This document shows positions 8,559 through 17,980 of a DNA stretch of 64,000 nucleotides, piece by piece (the first letter of the stretch is position 1; each line of letters opens with the position of its first letter). The stretch lies in contig JAHJJD010000054.1 in assembly GCA_018822845.1 (NCBI GenBank), positions 1-64,000 of the forward strand, given 5' to 3'. The notes beneath the pieces were generated by a model that made no database searches, was not told where the DNA came from, and saw nothing but the letters and a program-made list of their open reading frames with translations. The translations under genes and the position numbers were made by a program. This DNA is from Gammaproteobacteria bacterium (GTDB lineage Bacteria; Pseudomonadota; Gammaproteobacteria; Thiotrichales; Thiotrichaceae).

Positions 8559-9733
8559 AGTACGCGCACCTTTTCTGCGAAACGATCCATGTAGGTGTGA
8601 ATTACTTGCCAATCAATCATGGTTTTCTCATTAAAAAGCACCTTCACACTGCTCCCCACTTTAAACTCCAGATTATCTCCTTGAGGCAGAAAAGTTGCTG
8701 GCAGCAAGGTTTGAATAACAGCCACTTTTTTATCTGGGAACTGGTGGGTGTGGATAAATAGCGGAGACGCACGACGTGTACGTTCTTTTGCTGCGGGAGC
8801 AAAATCAGCTTTTTTCTTAGTTGATGAAAAGAAATAATTATGAGGTAAGCCAAAAACAGAACGATCAGGTATATTGGATGGTGATTTTTTATCGTCTATA
8901 ATTTTAGCAACCAAGTCATGATCTGCTCTGAAATTTTGTTCTGCATCTTTTTTCCCAACTTTTCCTTTTTGACCATAAGAACGATAAAGTTGCTGCTCCT
9001 CACCAACCTTATTTAAAACATCCAATGGCTTTGTACCTTGAGTTGCAACATCAATACGAGCTTGACTAGAAATCGCAGTAAAAGGAGGTAACCCCACGGT
9101 GCATTTCCAACTACTTAGAGCAGTTGTTAGTTCGGTAACATTTTTAGGAATAGCTACTGCATCTTTACCATTAGTTAATGACTCAATAGATAGCGATCCA
9201 AAACCCTTTCTTGCACGACTACCCAAGCCGCCCAGTAAGCCCAATGCAAACAATGCTTGAACCAGTTGTTCATTTTGAACATCGTAATCGGCTTGAGTTT
9301 GCTTTTCAGTTTTTGAATTAATATGCAATTCAACCTTGAGAGTTGCATCCAAGGCTAAGGCAGGGCGTAAATAGACATTGCGATATAGCCCTTGTCCCAA
9401 CAAATATATGATGCCCGGTTGGGGAGATGATAGAGTCGCAGCTTTTGCGTTCGATGTAACACGTAATGTAAACGCTGCTGCGTTGCCTTTATCCGCTGAT
9501 GAGCCAAACAACGAGCCTTCTTGGCAATGCAAACATTTCAAAGCAGAAGCGTCATCAGGGAAGTCAGCTCGAATCTTGCCCCACATCAACGCCCGCCACC
9601 AAAAGCGCAGCGCACCTTTGACCGAAGCGGGTGATATGCCCGATGCTTTTTGTTCCGCGTCCCCGATGAACATCGGAGTGACAATTCGGTATGTTGCCCG
9701 GATGACGTGTGGCTCTGTAAACTTTAAAGACAT
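8555..9733 (-). CDS. cmr1: Type III-B RAMP protein Cmr1
   Basis: YRIVTPMFIGDAEQKASGISPASVKGALRFWWRALMWG; GLGSRARKGFGSL. Confidence 0.93.
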   Translation of the reverse strand: MSLKFTEPHVIRATYRIVTPMFIGDAEQKASGISPASVKGALRFWWRALMWGKIRADFPDDASALKCLHCQEGSLFGSSADKGNAAAFTLRVTSNAKAATLSSPQPGIIYLLGQGLYRNVYLRPALALDATLKVELHINSKTEKQTQADYDVQNEQLVQALFALGLLGGLGSRARKGFGSLSIESLTNGKDAVAIPKNVTELTTALSSWKCTVGLPPFTAISSQARIDVATQGTKPLDVLNKVGEEQQLYRSYGQKGKVGKKDAEQNFRADHDLVAKIIDDKKSPSNIPDRSVFGLPHNYFFSSTKKKADFAPAAKERTRRASPLFIHTHQFPDKKVAVIQTLLPATFLPQGDNLEFKVGSSVKVLFNEKTMIDWQVIHTYMDRFAEKVRVL

Positions 9734-9796
9734 AAACAGTCCCTTCTGCTTCAATAAGTGGGTTTATTGAACCGATTATCAGCCAGTAAGCACCAC

Positions 9797-9822
9797 TTGT
9801 CACGGATGACAAGCTTGTCATC
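9797..9822. promoter_or_regulatory. Putative operator upstream of the cmr operon: 18-bp perfect palindrome GATGACAAGCTTGTCATC overlapping TTGTCA-N4-TGACAA
   Basis: Perfect palindrome 9805-9822; third TTGTCA half-site at 9797; a further TGACAA at 9855. Confidence 0.5.
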
Positions 9823-9890
9823 GACAACTTTATGCGTCAGAAAGCTGTATTGCGTGACAAACACCGCAGTTTGAAACAGAGGCGATTTTA

Positions 9891-10142
9891 TTAGCGGTTA
9901 ATGTTGTTGGTCAGTTCCGTGCGGATTTCCTGCAACAATTGGGGAGTCAATCGCTGGTTGTTATACGTTCCGGCAATGGTATTGGATTCGATCAGTTGCT
10001 TGCGCATATATTCCCTGACGCCAGCCCTGAAGCCGCTTGTTTCACCAGCGCGCCGCCCCTTCTCCATCCCATTATCATGACCAAGGCTCCAGCCTGACCA
10101 GACAAGTATCCCGGCAACACCCAACAGTATGAAAATTTCCAT
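9891..10142 (-). CDS. Small single-pass membrane protein (83 aa) in the cas locus
   Basis: N-terminal hydrophobic segment IFILLGVAGILVWSGWSL then charged tail; same strand as the flanking cas genes. Confidence 0.6.
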   Translation of the reverse strand: MEIFILLGVAGILVWSGWSLGHDNGMEKGRRAGETSGFRAGVREYMRKQLIESNTIAGTYNNQRLTPQLLQEIRTELTNNINR

Positions 10143-10220
10143 GCCCTACCCCTGGAACGGTTTCACTCGTGGGGTTGAGTTTACATCTGAATGGATCAAT
10201 AAAACATCAAAGAAAGCAAT

Positions 10221-11345
10221 TTATTGAACAAATGCCACCACCTCCACCGGCAGTACCAGCCCAAACCGCGTTACCGGCCTGCTACCGTGCGAATGCAGGC
10301 AATATGTCTTCGCCGCGTGCACCCCCAACGCTTTTTTCAGGCATTTATGCACGCTGGACTTGCGCTCTTCGAAATAAGATTTGCCCATGCCATCACGTTC
10401 CAGCGCTTTGGCGGCTTGCTCGTAGCCTCCGGTTATGCCGTACAGGCGTTGGTAAACATTGAGGAATTGCGCCGCCAGTGGGGTGGTTTCCTCATCCGTC
10501 CAGTGGAGCGGTGGAAGGTTTTTAACGCGACGCTCCAGCATCCATGCGTAGAATGTCAGTTGCACGGGCGGCATTTTCACCTGCTTGCCACCACAGGTCA
10601 GGGTGGCGGTATGCCAGTCCAGATGCACGACGGGCGGAACGAAACGGCGCTGGGCAGCAGCAATGGTTTCGCTGAAACTGCTGCTGCCCGCCAGCAATTC
10701 CCCCGGCAGGCCATCACGCAGGCGCAGGAAGGGGATGTCAGCCAGCGTGACTTCAACGTTGGCAGTGTCAAACTCGCTGCCATCACGGTCTGTTTGCCAG
10801 CACGTTTGCGGTGCAGGGTAGTAAAAATCCTTGAGGAAAAAGTAACAGTCGTCCACCAGCACATGCTTGAGGCGGTCTTGCGGCCTGCCGAACAGCGACA
10901 GCGCGTAACCAATGTAATAGGTCATGGTGCGGCGTCCACCCGAGAGCAAGGCATAGACGCTTGAGGTCGGGTCGGCGGTATATGCCTGCAATTGCTGGCT
11001 GATGAAATCCGCCGTGTGCTCGTTATCCTGTTCCGAACGCACATCCCACAGCACCTTGCCTTGCGGGTCAGTTATCAGGTGGAAAACCGGGCTGGCGCAA
11101 GCATCCGGCAAACCGTAATCAGCGCATAGCCGCGCCAGCCAGCCTTCGTGCAGCAGGGATTGCTGAATCTGGTCGCGCCCGCGTTCGGTAGTGATGACAT
11201 GCACCTCGGTGGGAATCCACGGCGGTTGCGTGGTCTGGCTGAGGGCGAAGAGCGCTTCGGTGATGGTCTGCGGGGAATAGGCTTCGACCGCGACCAGGAT
11301 GCGGCGCGGGTAAGTGTGCGGTTGGGTGGGGTCGGGTTGGCTCAT
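10221..11345 (-). CDS. CARF-domain CRISPR-associated protein, NE0113 family (PF09623-like)
   Basis: ALLSGGRRTMTYYIGYALSLFGRPQDRLKHVLV is characteristic of the NE0113 family; C-terminal KCLKKALG... wHTH-like region. Confidence 0.85.
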   Translation of the reverse strand: MSQPDPTQPHTYPRRILVAVEAYSPQTITEALFALSQTTQPPWIPTEVHVITTERGRDQIQQSLLHEGWLARLCADYGLPDACASPVFHLITDPQGKVLWDVRSEQDNEHTADFISQQLQAYTADPTSSVYALLSGGRRTMTYYIGYALSLFGRPQDRLKHVLVDDCYFFLKDFYYPAPQTCWQTDRDGSEFDTANVEVTLADIPFLRLRDGLPGELLAGSSSFSETIAAAQRRFVPPVVHLDWHTATLTCGGKQVKMPPVQLTFYAWMLERRVKNLPPLHWTDEETTPLAAQFLNVYQRLYGITGGYEQAAKALERDGMGKSYFEERKSSVHKCLKKALGVHAAKTYCLHSHGSRPVTRFGLVLPVEVVAFVQ

Positions 11346-11498
11346 GAGGAAATTATAGCCGACAAGTTCACAGCCTGCACCGGGCTTCGACTCTACTTCG
11401 ACAGGCTCAGCACAGCGCGCTCAGCCCTCGAATCTCACTCCGCACAAAAGAACTGGCACAACCCGTTGCCTGAGCGGAGTCGAAGGCAACTTAGGTCA

Positions 11499-12440
11499 TC
11501 AAAGCACATCCAGCGAATACTCGCCCATGCCCATCACAGCCCCCTTGCCCACATGCACCCACTGCCCCAGCCACAACCACGGCCAATAGGCTTCCAGCGC
11601 CTCAACCGGCAGACGGAAACTGCCCAGCAGCCCGCCCATCTGCACCTTGGTGTGCTGGCGGCTGGAATAGCGCGACCACTCATACCAGCGCAGCGCTTTG
11701 TCCAGCACCGCAAGCTGTTCCGCCGCATCACTCAGCGCCTTGAAATCCGCATCCAGCTCCACCCCGGCATGATGCACATGCAGCAACGAAATCCGCCGGA
11801 TCACCCCCATCATGAACGGCTGGAAATCAAACCGCCCCGCATGCACCAGCTTGCCCTCGTGCAGCGCCCGGTAAGGCGTGTGAAACTGCAAACGTACCTG
11901 TTCCGGCAGCGGTGGAATATCCGGCACACACCCCGGCAACGCCTGCAAACTGCCACCCGGCTGATGGATCGTGCGCCATTCCCCGCTACCCGGCGCTGTT
12001 TCCTGCTCCACCGCCTGCAATGCAAAGCGCCCATCCTGCTTGCCGACGCCACGCTCCCCCACCTGTTGCAGCGCATGGATCAGATACGGCAAATGTTCCA
12101 CCGCCTTGCCCATCAGGGTCAGGTACAGGCTGAAATCCTCCCCGCGCGCATACTGCCTGCCCGAAGTCGCCAGCGGATGCAAAATGTACGGGTGTGGTGC
12201 GGCATTAACCTTTTCCAGCAACGGCCCCTTGCCCGCAGGCGTCTCGAAAATCTGGCTGTAAACGCACGAACGCCACAACAAACACTGCCCGCACTCCGGC
12301 TCGCGGGTAATGCAAACAGTACGGCGCAAGGCATGACCAAACGCCCCCCGCCAGGTAGAACCAGCGTAGGCAGGAAAATGGATCAGGGTTTCAGCCCGCA
12401 ACCTGAAACGGTAACGGGCGACAGGCAACTGGAAATTCAT
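11499..12440 (-). CDS. cas6: CRISPR pre-crRNA endoribonuclease Cas6 (PF10040-type RAMP)
   Basis: YAGSTWRGAFGHALRRTVC...CGQCLLWRSCVYSQIFETP; C-terminal glycine-rich GKGAVMGMGEYSLDVL. Confidence 0.88.
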   Translation of the reverse strand: MNFQLPVARYRFRLRAETLIHFPAYAGSTWRGAFGHALRRTVCITREPECGQCLLWRSCVYSQIFETPAGKGPLLEKVNAAPHPYILHPLATSGRQYARGEDFSLYLTLMGKAVEHLPYLIHALQQVGERGVGKQDGRFALQAVEQETAPGSGEWRTIHQPGGSLQALPGCVPDIPPLPEQVRLQFHTPYRALHEGKLVHAGRFDFQPFMMGVIRRISLLHVHHAGVELDADFKALSDAAEQLAVLDKALRWYEWSRYSSRQHTKVQMGGLLGSFRLPVEALEAYWPWLWLGQWVHVGKGAVMGMGEYSLDVL

Positions 12441-12524
12441 GGATACCCGGCTTGCTAATCAGATCAACCGAGTGTAAGCCACACCACCATGAATACCAAC
12501 CTTCACAAGCTTGCCAAATGCTTA

Positions 12525-12565
12525 CTCCCTTCCCCCCTTGCGGGGGAAGGGCCGGGGATGGGGGT
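12525..12565. repeat. GC-rich palindromic repeat (REP-like)
   Basis: CCCTTCCCCCCTTGCGGGGGAAGGGCCGGGGATGGGGG; related copies elsewhere in the window. Confidence 0.8.
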
Positions 12566-12567
12566 CT

Positions 12568-13002
12568 TCAAGCCGTCGCAATCTTCTGCTGCTGCGCCGC
12601 ATGCAAGGCATCATTAATCGCGTAACCGTAGGCGCAATCCACCTCAATCCTCACCCGCATCAAGCCTTCCGCCCCCTCATCCAGCATCACCGCCAGTGGC
12701 GCACGGCGCTGGAAACGGCGGTGCGGCTTGCGCAGCCACAGCACGCGCATCTGGCTGCTGAACGGGAAAGTAGTACGCAAGGCGTCAGCAATACCGACGA
12801 TATGCTCAATGCGGTTCATCGTTTCCCCGGTCTGCGGGAACGCCTTCATCCCCATCCGGTACTGTTGCAGGTTGCGCGGGCGCACTTCCTCGCCAAGCCC
12901 CAGCACCGCAATCATTTCCTCGGAACTGATATTCCATTCATCCATATGATGCACCACCGCCTGGGTCAGCGCAGTCATTTCCTCTGGCGTAAACTGTTGC
13001 AT
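12568..13002 (-). CDS. MbcA/ParS/Xre antitoxin-like protein (orphan)
   Basis: NRIEHIVGIADALRTTFPFSSQMRVLWLRKPHRRFQRRAPLAVMLDEGAEGLMRV matches the toxin-binding-domain pattern; no RES-type toxin seen next to it. Confidence 0.55.
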   Translation of the reverse strand: MQQFTPEEMTALTQAVVHHMDEWNISSEEMIAVLGLGEEVRPRNLQQYRMGMKAFPQTGETMNRIEHIVGIADALRTTFPFSSQMRVLWLRKPHRRFQRRAPLAVMLDEGAEGLMRVRIEVDCAYGYAINDALHAAQQQKIATA

Positions 13003-13006
13003 GGCC

Positions 13007-13288
13007 TCAATCCTTCTTTTTCAGCCCCTGGATGGGGACAATTTTGCTAATGCGCGGCTCATCGGTAAAACGCGGGCGATCCCGGTTCTCCAGACCCGCT
13101 TCCTGCGCCAGTTCACGCTCACGGGCAGAAATCAGGTCGAAGCACATTTTCACATCCGTCACCGTTTCATCCGACAGCGGGTAGCGCGTTGCCGAGTCCG
13201 ACGGGGTAAGGTCGCGCACGATTTTGGCGAGTGTTTTGCGCATCGCCATCAGGATGCGCTTTTCCTGGGAGAAATGTTCTTCAGACAT
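13007..13288 (-). CDS. Conserved hypothetical protein
   Basis: ORF MSEEHFSQEKRILMAMRKTLAKIVRDLTP...; co-directional with the preceding gene. Confidence 0.6.
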   Translation of the reverse strand: MSEEHFSQEKRILMAMRKTLAKIVRDLTPSDSATRYPLSDETVTDVKMCFDLISARERELAQEAGLENRDRPRFTDEPRISKIVPIQGLKKKD

Positions 13289-13369
13289 ATCTGATCCTGC
13301 TAAAGCCATGAAAGTGGTGAAACTATCCTACCATTGACACAAATACCATACCACAAAGGTAGGATATGC

Positions 13370-14500
13370 CTAACGAATTCCCTGCCCGGCAAGGTATTCC
13401 CGCACCTCTTGCGGCGACCCGGTAAATACCAGCCGATCCTGCTTTTTGCTGATCTGGTAATCATACATCGGGTCGTAATAATCCAGCAGGATGAAACGCA
13501 CCCAGGCGTAATGCGCCTGCGTCTGCCCACTGGCTTGCTGTAGCGCCAGTGCATCCTGCATCTGTTTGCGCACCTGCTGGTAGCGCACGCCGCCCAGCCG
13601 CCGCTGAATCTTGTCCAGACTACCCAGCAAATAGGCACTGAAAGCAGCAAAACCAGCCTCGCCATCGCCGCCATGCAACTCGGTAAACGCAGCGCAGGTA
13701 TCCACCACGTATTCCTGATAACTGATCTCCACCCGCTCCTCATCAGAGACCTGCATCAGCACCAACGGCGCTTGCTGCAACTGGGCAAAGAAATGTTCCG
13801 GCAAATGCAGCGAGCCAATCATGCGGCTCTCATCCTCAAACAGCAGGGCAACATCGCCCTGATGGAACTTGCGCAGCAACTGGATGGCGAGTGTGTTCTC
13901 AAAACTGATTTGCGGCGGCTGCGGCGTAGGCTGGTTGCCAAACGCCGACCCCCGGTGATTGGCCAGCGCTTCCAGATCAATCTGCCGCTCAAAGGTACGC
14001 AGGAAACGGGTCTTGCCCGAACCGGTACGCCCGCTCAGCACCACCGGGCGGAAGCCTTCCGGCAGCGTTCCCAGTTGCTCCAGCAGGAAGCGGCGCATGG
14101 CCTTGTAGCCACCCGCGACGCGCGGATAGCGGATACCGGTCTGCTCAAACAGCCATTGCTGCGAAATGCGTGAGCGCAAACCACCCCGGAAGCAATACAA
14201 CAAGCCTTGCGGGTGTTGCCGCACGAACTCGGCCCATGCCGCCACCCGCGCCGCCTTGACCGCACCGCTGACCCGCGTCAAGCCCAGTTCAATGGCTGCA
14301 TCCTGCCCCTGATCCTTGTAACGCTTGCCAATGTTTTCCCGGTCGGCATCATCCATCAAGGGCAGGTTGGTACTGCACGGAAAAGCGCCTTCGCGGAACT
14401 CGACCGGTGCGCGCACATCCAGCATCGGGCGGTCTTGCAGGAACAGTTCCCGCAAGTCTTCGATGAGGGGTAAATCCTTGCCTGCGTCCTTAAGCGACAT
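13370..14500 (-). CDS. mnmH: tRNA 2-selenouridine synthase
   Basis: Rhodanese-like MLDVRAPVEFREGAFPCSTNLP...YCFRGGLRSRISQQWL, P-loop SGRTGSGKTRFL; next to selD. Confidence 0.95.
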   Translation of the reverse strand: MSLKDAGKDLPLIEDLRELFLQDRPMLDVRAPVEFREGAFPCSTNLPLMDDADRENIGKRYKDQGQDAAIELGLTRVSGAVKAARVAAWAEFVRQHPQGLLYCFRGGLRSRISQQWLFEQTGIRYPRVAGGYKAMRRFLLEQLGTLPEGFRPVVLSGRTGSGKTRFLRTFERQIDLEALANHRGSAFGNQPTPQPPQISFENTLAIQLLRKFHQGDVALLFEDESRMIGSLHLPEHFFAQLQQAPLVLMQVSDEERVEISYQEYVVDTCAAFTELHGGDGEAGFAAFSAYLLGSLDKIQRRLGGVRYQQVRKQMQDALALQQASGQTQAHYAWVRFILLDYYDPMYDYQISKKQDRLVFTGSPQEVREYLAGQGIR

Positions 14501-14501
14501 A

Positions 14502-15542
14502 CTATTCCACCGTAATCAGCGCAGCACCAGCCACTGGTTCGCGCAAATAGCCCATGGGCTGCAAATCAAAACCGGCAGCGCAGCACACCCGCAGGAAATC
14601 GGCTTCGCCCGCCGGGTCGACCGCTACCAGCAAACCACCGCTGGTCTGCGGGTCGCAAACGATCTGCCGTTGCCGTTCGCTCATTTCACCCAGCGCATAG
14701 CCGTAACTGTCGAAATTACGCTTGGCCCCGCCCGGTGAGCAATCGAGTTGCAGATACTGCGGAATATGCGGCAACACTGGCACTTGATCGAACTGAATGA
14801 CCGCCTGTACGCCGCTGCCTTCACACATTTCGCGCAAATGCCCGCCCAGGCCAAAGCCGGTGACATCCGTCAGTGCGTTGACGCAAGCCAGCTTGCCCAG
14901 TTCCGCACCGAGCGCGTTCAATTGGCACATCACATCCACCGCGAGGTTGCTGTGTTCCGGCAATAGCACCTTGCGCTTTTGTGCAGTGGTGAGGATGCCA
15001 ATGCCCAGCGGCTTGCTCAGATAGAGTTTGTCGCCGGGTTTGGCGGTGCTGTTCTGCTTGAGGTTGGCGGTGTCGACGATACCGGTGACAGCCAGGCCGA
15101 AAATCGGTTCGGGCGCGTCGATGCTGTGCCCGCCAGCCAGCGGAATACCGGCATCCTGACAGGCTTTGCGCCCACCTTCGACCACTTCGCGGCCCACTTC
15201 CGGCGGCAGTTTGTCCAGCGGCCAGCCGAAAATCGCAATTGCCATGATCGGTTTGCCGCCCATGGCGTAAATGTCGCTGATGGCATTGGTGGCTGCGATG
15301 CGCCCGAAGGTGAACGGGTCATCGACTATCGGCATGAAGAAATCGGTGGTGCTGATAACGGCAGTGCCATTACCCAGATCGTAGACAGCGGCATCGTCGC
15401 GCGAACTGTTGCCCACCAGCAGGGCGTCACAAACATCGGGGGGCAACTGGCTGTGCAGGATCACATCAAGCACGGAGGGGGCAATCTTGCAACCACAACC
15501 GGAGCCGTGGCTGTATTCGGTCATGCGGACAGGGGTTTGCAT
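14502..15542 (-). CDS. selD: Selenide, water dikinase (Cys-type active site)
   Basis: [51 protein letters not shown]. Confidence 0.96.
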   Translation of the reverse strand: MQTPVRMTEYSHGSGCGCKIAPSVLDVILHSQLPPDVCDALLVGNSSRDDAAVYDLGNGTAVISTTDFFMPIVDDPFTFGRIAATNAISDIYAMGGKPIMAIAIFGWPLDKLPPEVGREVVEGGRKACQDAGIPLAGGHSIDAPEPIFGLAVTGIVDTANLKQNSTAKPGDKLYLSKPLGIGILTTAQKRKVLLPEHSNLAVDVMCQLNALGAELGKLACVNALTDVTGFGLGGHLREMCEGSGVQAVIQFDQVPVLPHIPQYLQLDCSPGGAKRNFDSYGYALGEMSERQRQIVCDPQTSGGLLVAVDPAGEADFLRVCCAAGFDLQPMGYLREPVAGAALITVE

Positions 15543-15623
15543 ACAGGCTGATACCAAACGAAACAAAGCGTGGAATCATACCTGAAAGCCTGTCAGGGCG
15601 CGACAAGGCCCGCTGTTACGCTG

Positions 15624-16610
15624 TTACACACCCTGCCCGGTCACCACGATCCGCAGGGTTTGCAGCAGGATATGGAAATCCATCCAGCCGCTTTGGTGCT
15701 TGATGTAGTAAATGTCGTGGCGGTGCTTGTACATGGCATCTTCCACCGAAGAACCATAGGTATATTTGACCTGCGCCAGACCGGTTATGCCCGGCTTGAC
15801 CATGTGGCGGAAACGGTAAAACGGCACCTGCTTTTCCAGGTCGCGGATGAACACTTCACGCTCCGGGCGCGGCCCGATCAGCGACATTTCGCCTTTCAGC
15901 ACATTGATCAGTTGCGGCAGTTCATCAATACGGGTCTTGCGGATGAAGGAACCAACCCTGGTAATGCGGCTGTCATTCTTCGACGCCCAGCGCGCGCCAT
16001 CCTTTTCCGCATCCAGCCGCATGGAGCGGAACTTGATGATGTCGAATTCCTGATTGAACAGGCCAGTACGGCGCTGACGGAAGAATACCGGCCCTGGTGA
16101 TTCCAGCTTGATGGCCAGCGCGGTGAGTAACCATACCGGCAAGGTCATCAGCAGCAACAGGCCAGACAGAAAAATATCCAGCAGGCGCTTTTTCCACTGC
16201 CCACCATGATTATTGACTGCGCGCATAATGTTGTTGTCGAGCAGGTAATCGCCGTGCAGCAATTCCACTTCAACGAAGTTCAGACGCCGGTCAAGATAAT
16301 CCAGCAGGGCCTCCACCTGACCGCCAGCGCTGGCAGCATTCACCAGAAACTCGACCTGCGGGACGCTCAGTTCGGTACGTTTGAAAAAGCACAGGGTTTT
16401 ACCGGCAAAATCAGACACATCATATTGGTTTATGGCGTGAGGAATATTGGCGCGGCGCAGGACATCCCCAACATGTGCCACATCTTTCTCCGGCGCATAG
16501 ATATAAATCAGACGCTCATCGACTTTGTTTCCAGCAAAAAAACCTGAATGCTTTTGTTCCTGAAAAAATGAAGCAGCACTCAACCGGAATGCCAAACTGT
16601 TATCAGACAT
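15624..16610 (-). CDS. Bacterial sugar transferase (exopolysaccharide initiating glycosyltransferase type)
   Basis: KRLLDIFLSGLLLLMTLPVWLLTALAIKLESPGPVFFRQ...DELPQLINVLKGEMSLIGPRPE. Confidence 0.92.
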   Translation of the reverse strand: MSDNSLAFRLSAASFFQEQKHSGFFAGNKVDERLIYIYAPEKDVAHVGDVLRRANIPHAINQYDVSDFAGKTLCFFKRTELSVPQVEFLVNAASAGGQVEALLDYLDRRLNFVEVELLHGDYLLDNNIMRAVNNHGGQWKKRLLDIFLSGLLLLMTLPVWLLTALAIKLESPGPVFFRQRRTGLFNQEFDIIKFRSMRLDAEKDGARWASKNDSRITRVGSFIRKTRIDELPQLINVLKGEMSLIGPRPEREVFIRDLEKQVPFYRFRHMVKPGITGLAQVKYTYGSSVEDAMYKHRHDIYYIKHQSGWMDFHILLQTLRIVVTGQGV

Positions 16611-16759
16611 GATTTACACTCCATGAAATCCTGATCGGCAGATAATTTTTACTATTAAGCTTGCCGATACTATGCAACTGGAGTGGTCAACCATCAATTG
16701 GACAATTCACAACCGTCCCTGTTTAGCTGACGAAGTGTAGTTAATCAGTATTTTTCACA

Positions 16760-17980
16760 CTAATGCATGATCTGTGACATGCCACCCATGACCGGCAGCA
16801 TGATGGAAAGGACAATCAGGGTAACGATGCCACCCATGAGCAAAATAAGGCCAGGTTCCAGCAGGCTGAGCAGGGTTGACACCCGCGCCTGGGTTTCGCG
16901 CTCCTGCTGGATGGCGGCGCGCTCCAGCATTTCATCGAGTTTGCCGCTGCCTTCGCCGCTGGCGATCAGGTAGACCATCATTGGCGGAAAATACCCTGAA
17001 CGTTCCAGCGCCCGGTTGATCGGCATCCCTTCCCGCACCCGGTCGGCAGCTTGCAGCACCGATTCGCGCATGGGGATATTGATGACGACTTCGGCAGAAA
17101 TCTTCATTGCATCCAGCACCGGTACGCCACTGCTGGCGAGGATGCTGAAAGTACGGGCAAAATGTTCCGTATTCACCCCGCGCACAATCCGCCCGATAAT
17201 CGGCAAGCGCAACAGCAGGCGATGGTAGCGGTGTTTCCACACGGGCCGTTTCAGCAGCCAGACAATTCCGGCGACCAGCAAACCGATGCCAACCAGTAAA
17301 GCCAGCCCGTAATCACGCAGGAAATCGCTGGAAGCAATCAGCATCCGCGTCAGCAGGGGCAGCTCGATTTCCAGCGTGGCGAAAGCTTCCACCACTTTTG
17401 GCACGACGAAACGTAACAGGGCGCTCACCACGCCAACGGCGACCAACAACAGCACAATCGGGTACACCAGCGCCGCCGTAATCTTCTGCTGGCTGTGTTG
17501 GCTGTTTTCGGTGTAATCGGCCAGCCGCTCCAGCACCTGGGGCAAATGCCCCGATTGCTCGCCCGCCCCCACCGTAGCGCGGTACAGGACAGGGAATGCG
17601 CCTGGAAACAGCCCCAGTGAATTGGCCAGCGAATGCCCTTCCGTCACCCGTGCGCGGATGGCGGAAAATACCCGGCGGGCGGAATTGCGCTCAGTCTGGC
17701 GCACCACCGCGCCGAGCGCTTCTTCCACTGGCGAACCAGCGCGCACCAGCGTCGCCAACTGACGGGTCATCAAGGCCAGATCAGCAGGACGCAAACGCCC
17801 GCCGCGAAACAAACCGCCACTTTCGGACTTCTTCTGTTTCTGCTCAACCTCGTTGACTTCCAGCGGAATCAGCTCGCCATTGCGTAACAACTGGCGCACC
17901 TGGCGGGGCGTATCCGCCTCCATGATGCCGCGTTCTTCCTTGCCCGCCGTATTCAGGGCGCGGTATTCAAAAGCGGGCAC
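16760..17980 (-). CDS. gspF: Type II secretion inner membrane protein GspF
   Basis: MPAFEYRALNTAGKEERGIMEADTPRQVRQLLR; T2SSF domains. Confidence 0.93.
   Translation of the reverse strand: MPAFEYRALNTAGKEERGIMEADTPRQVRQLLRNGELIPLEVNEVEQKQKKSESGGLFRGGRLRPADLALMTRQLATLVRAGSPVEEALGAVVRQTERNSARRVFSAIRARVTEGHSLANSLGLFPGAFPVLYRATVGAGEQSGHLPQVLERLADYTENSQHSQQKITAALVYPIVLLLVAVGVVSALLRFVVPKVVEAFATLEIELPLLTRMLIASSDFLRDYGLALLVGIGLLVAGIVWLLKRPVWKHRYHRLLLRLPIIGRIVRGVNTEHFARTFSILASSGVPVLDAMKISAEVVINIPMRESVLQAADRVREGMPINRALERSGYFPPMMVYLIASGEGSGKLDEMLERAAIQQERETQARVSTLLSLLEPGLILLMGGIVTLIVLSIMLPVMGGMSQIMH

Noticed and set aside
10221-11345. RKSSVH in the NE0113 protein as a HEPN R-x4-H motif
   Set aside because: It lies in a KSSVHKCLKKALG helix that looks like a wHTH element; likely coincidental.
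11148-12458. 436-aa plus-strand ORF opposite cas6 and the NE0113 gene
   Set aside because: Low-complexity H/R/Q/P-rich translation; antisense shadow of two well-supported cas genes.
14502-15542. SelD as a selenoprotein with in-frame TGA
   Set aside because: The active-site position is Cys in an uninterrupted frame.
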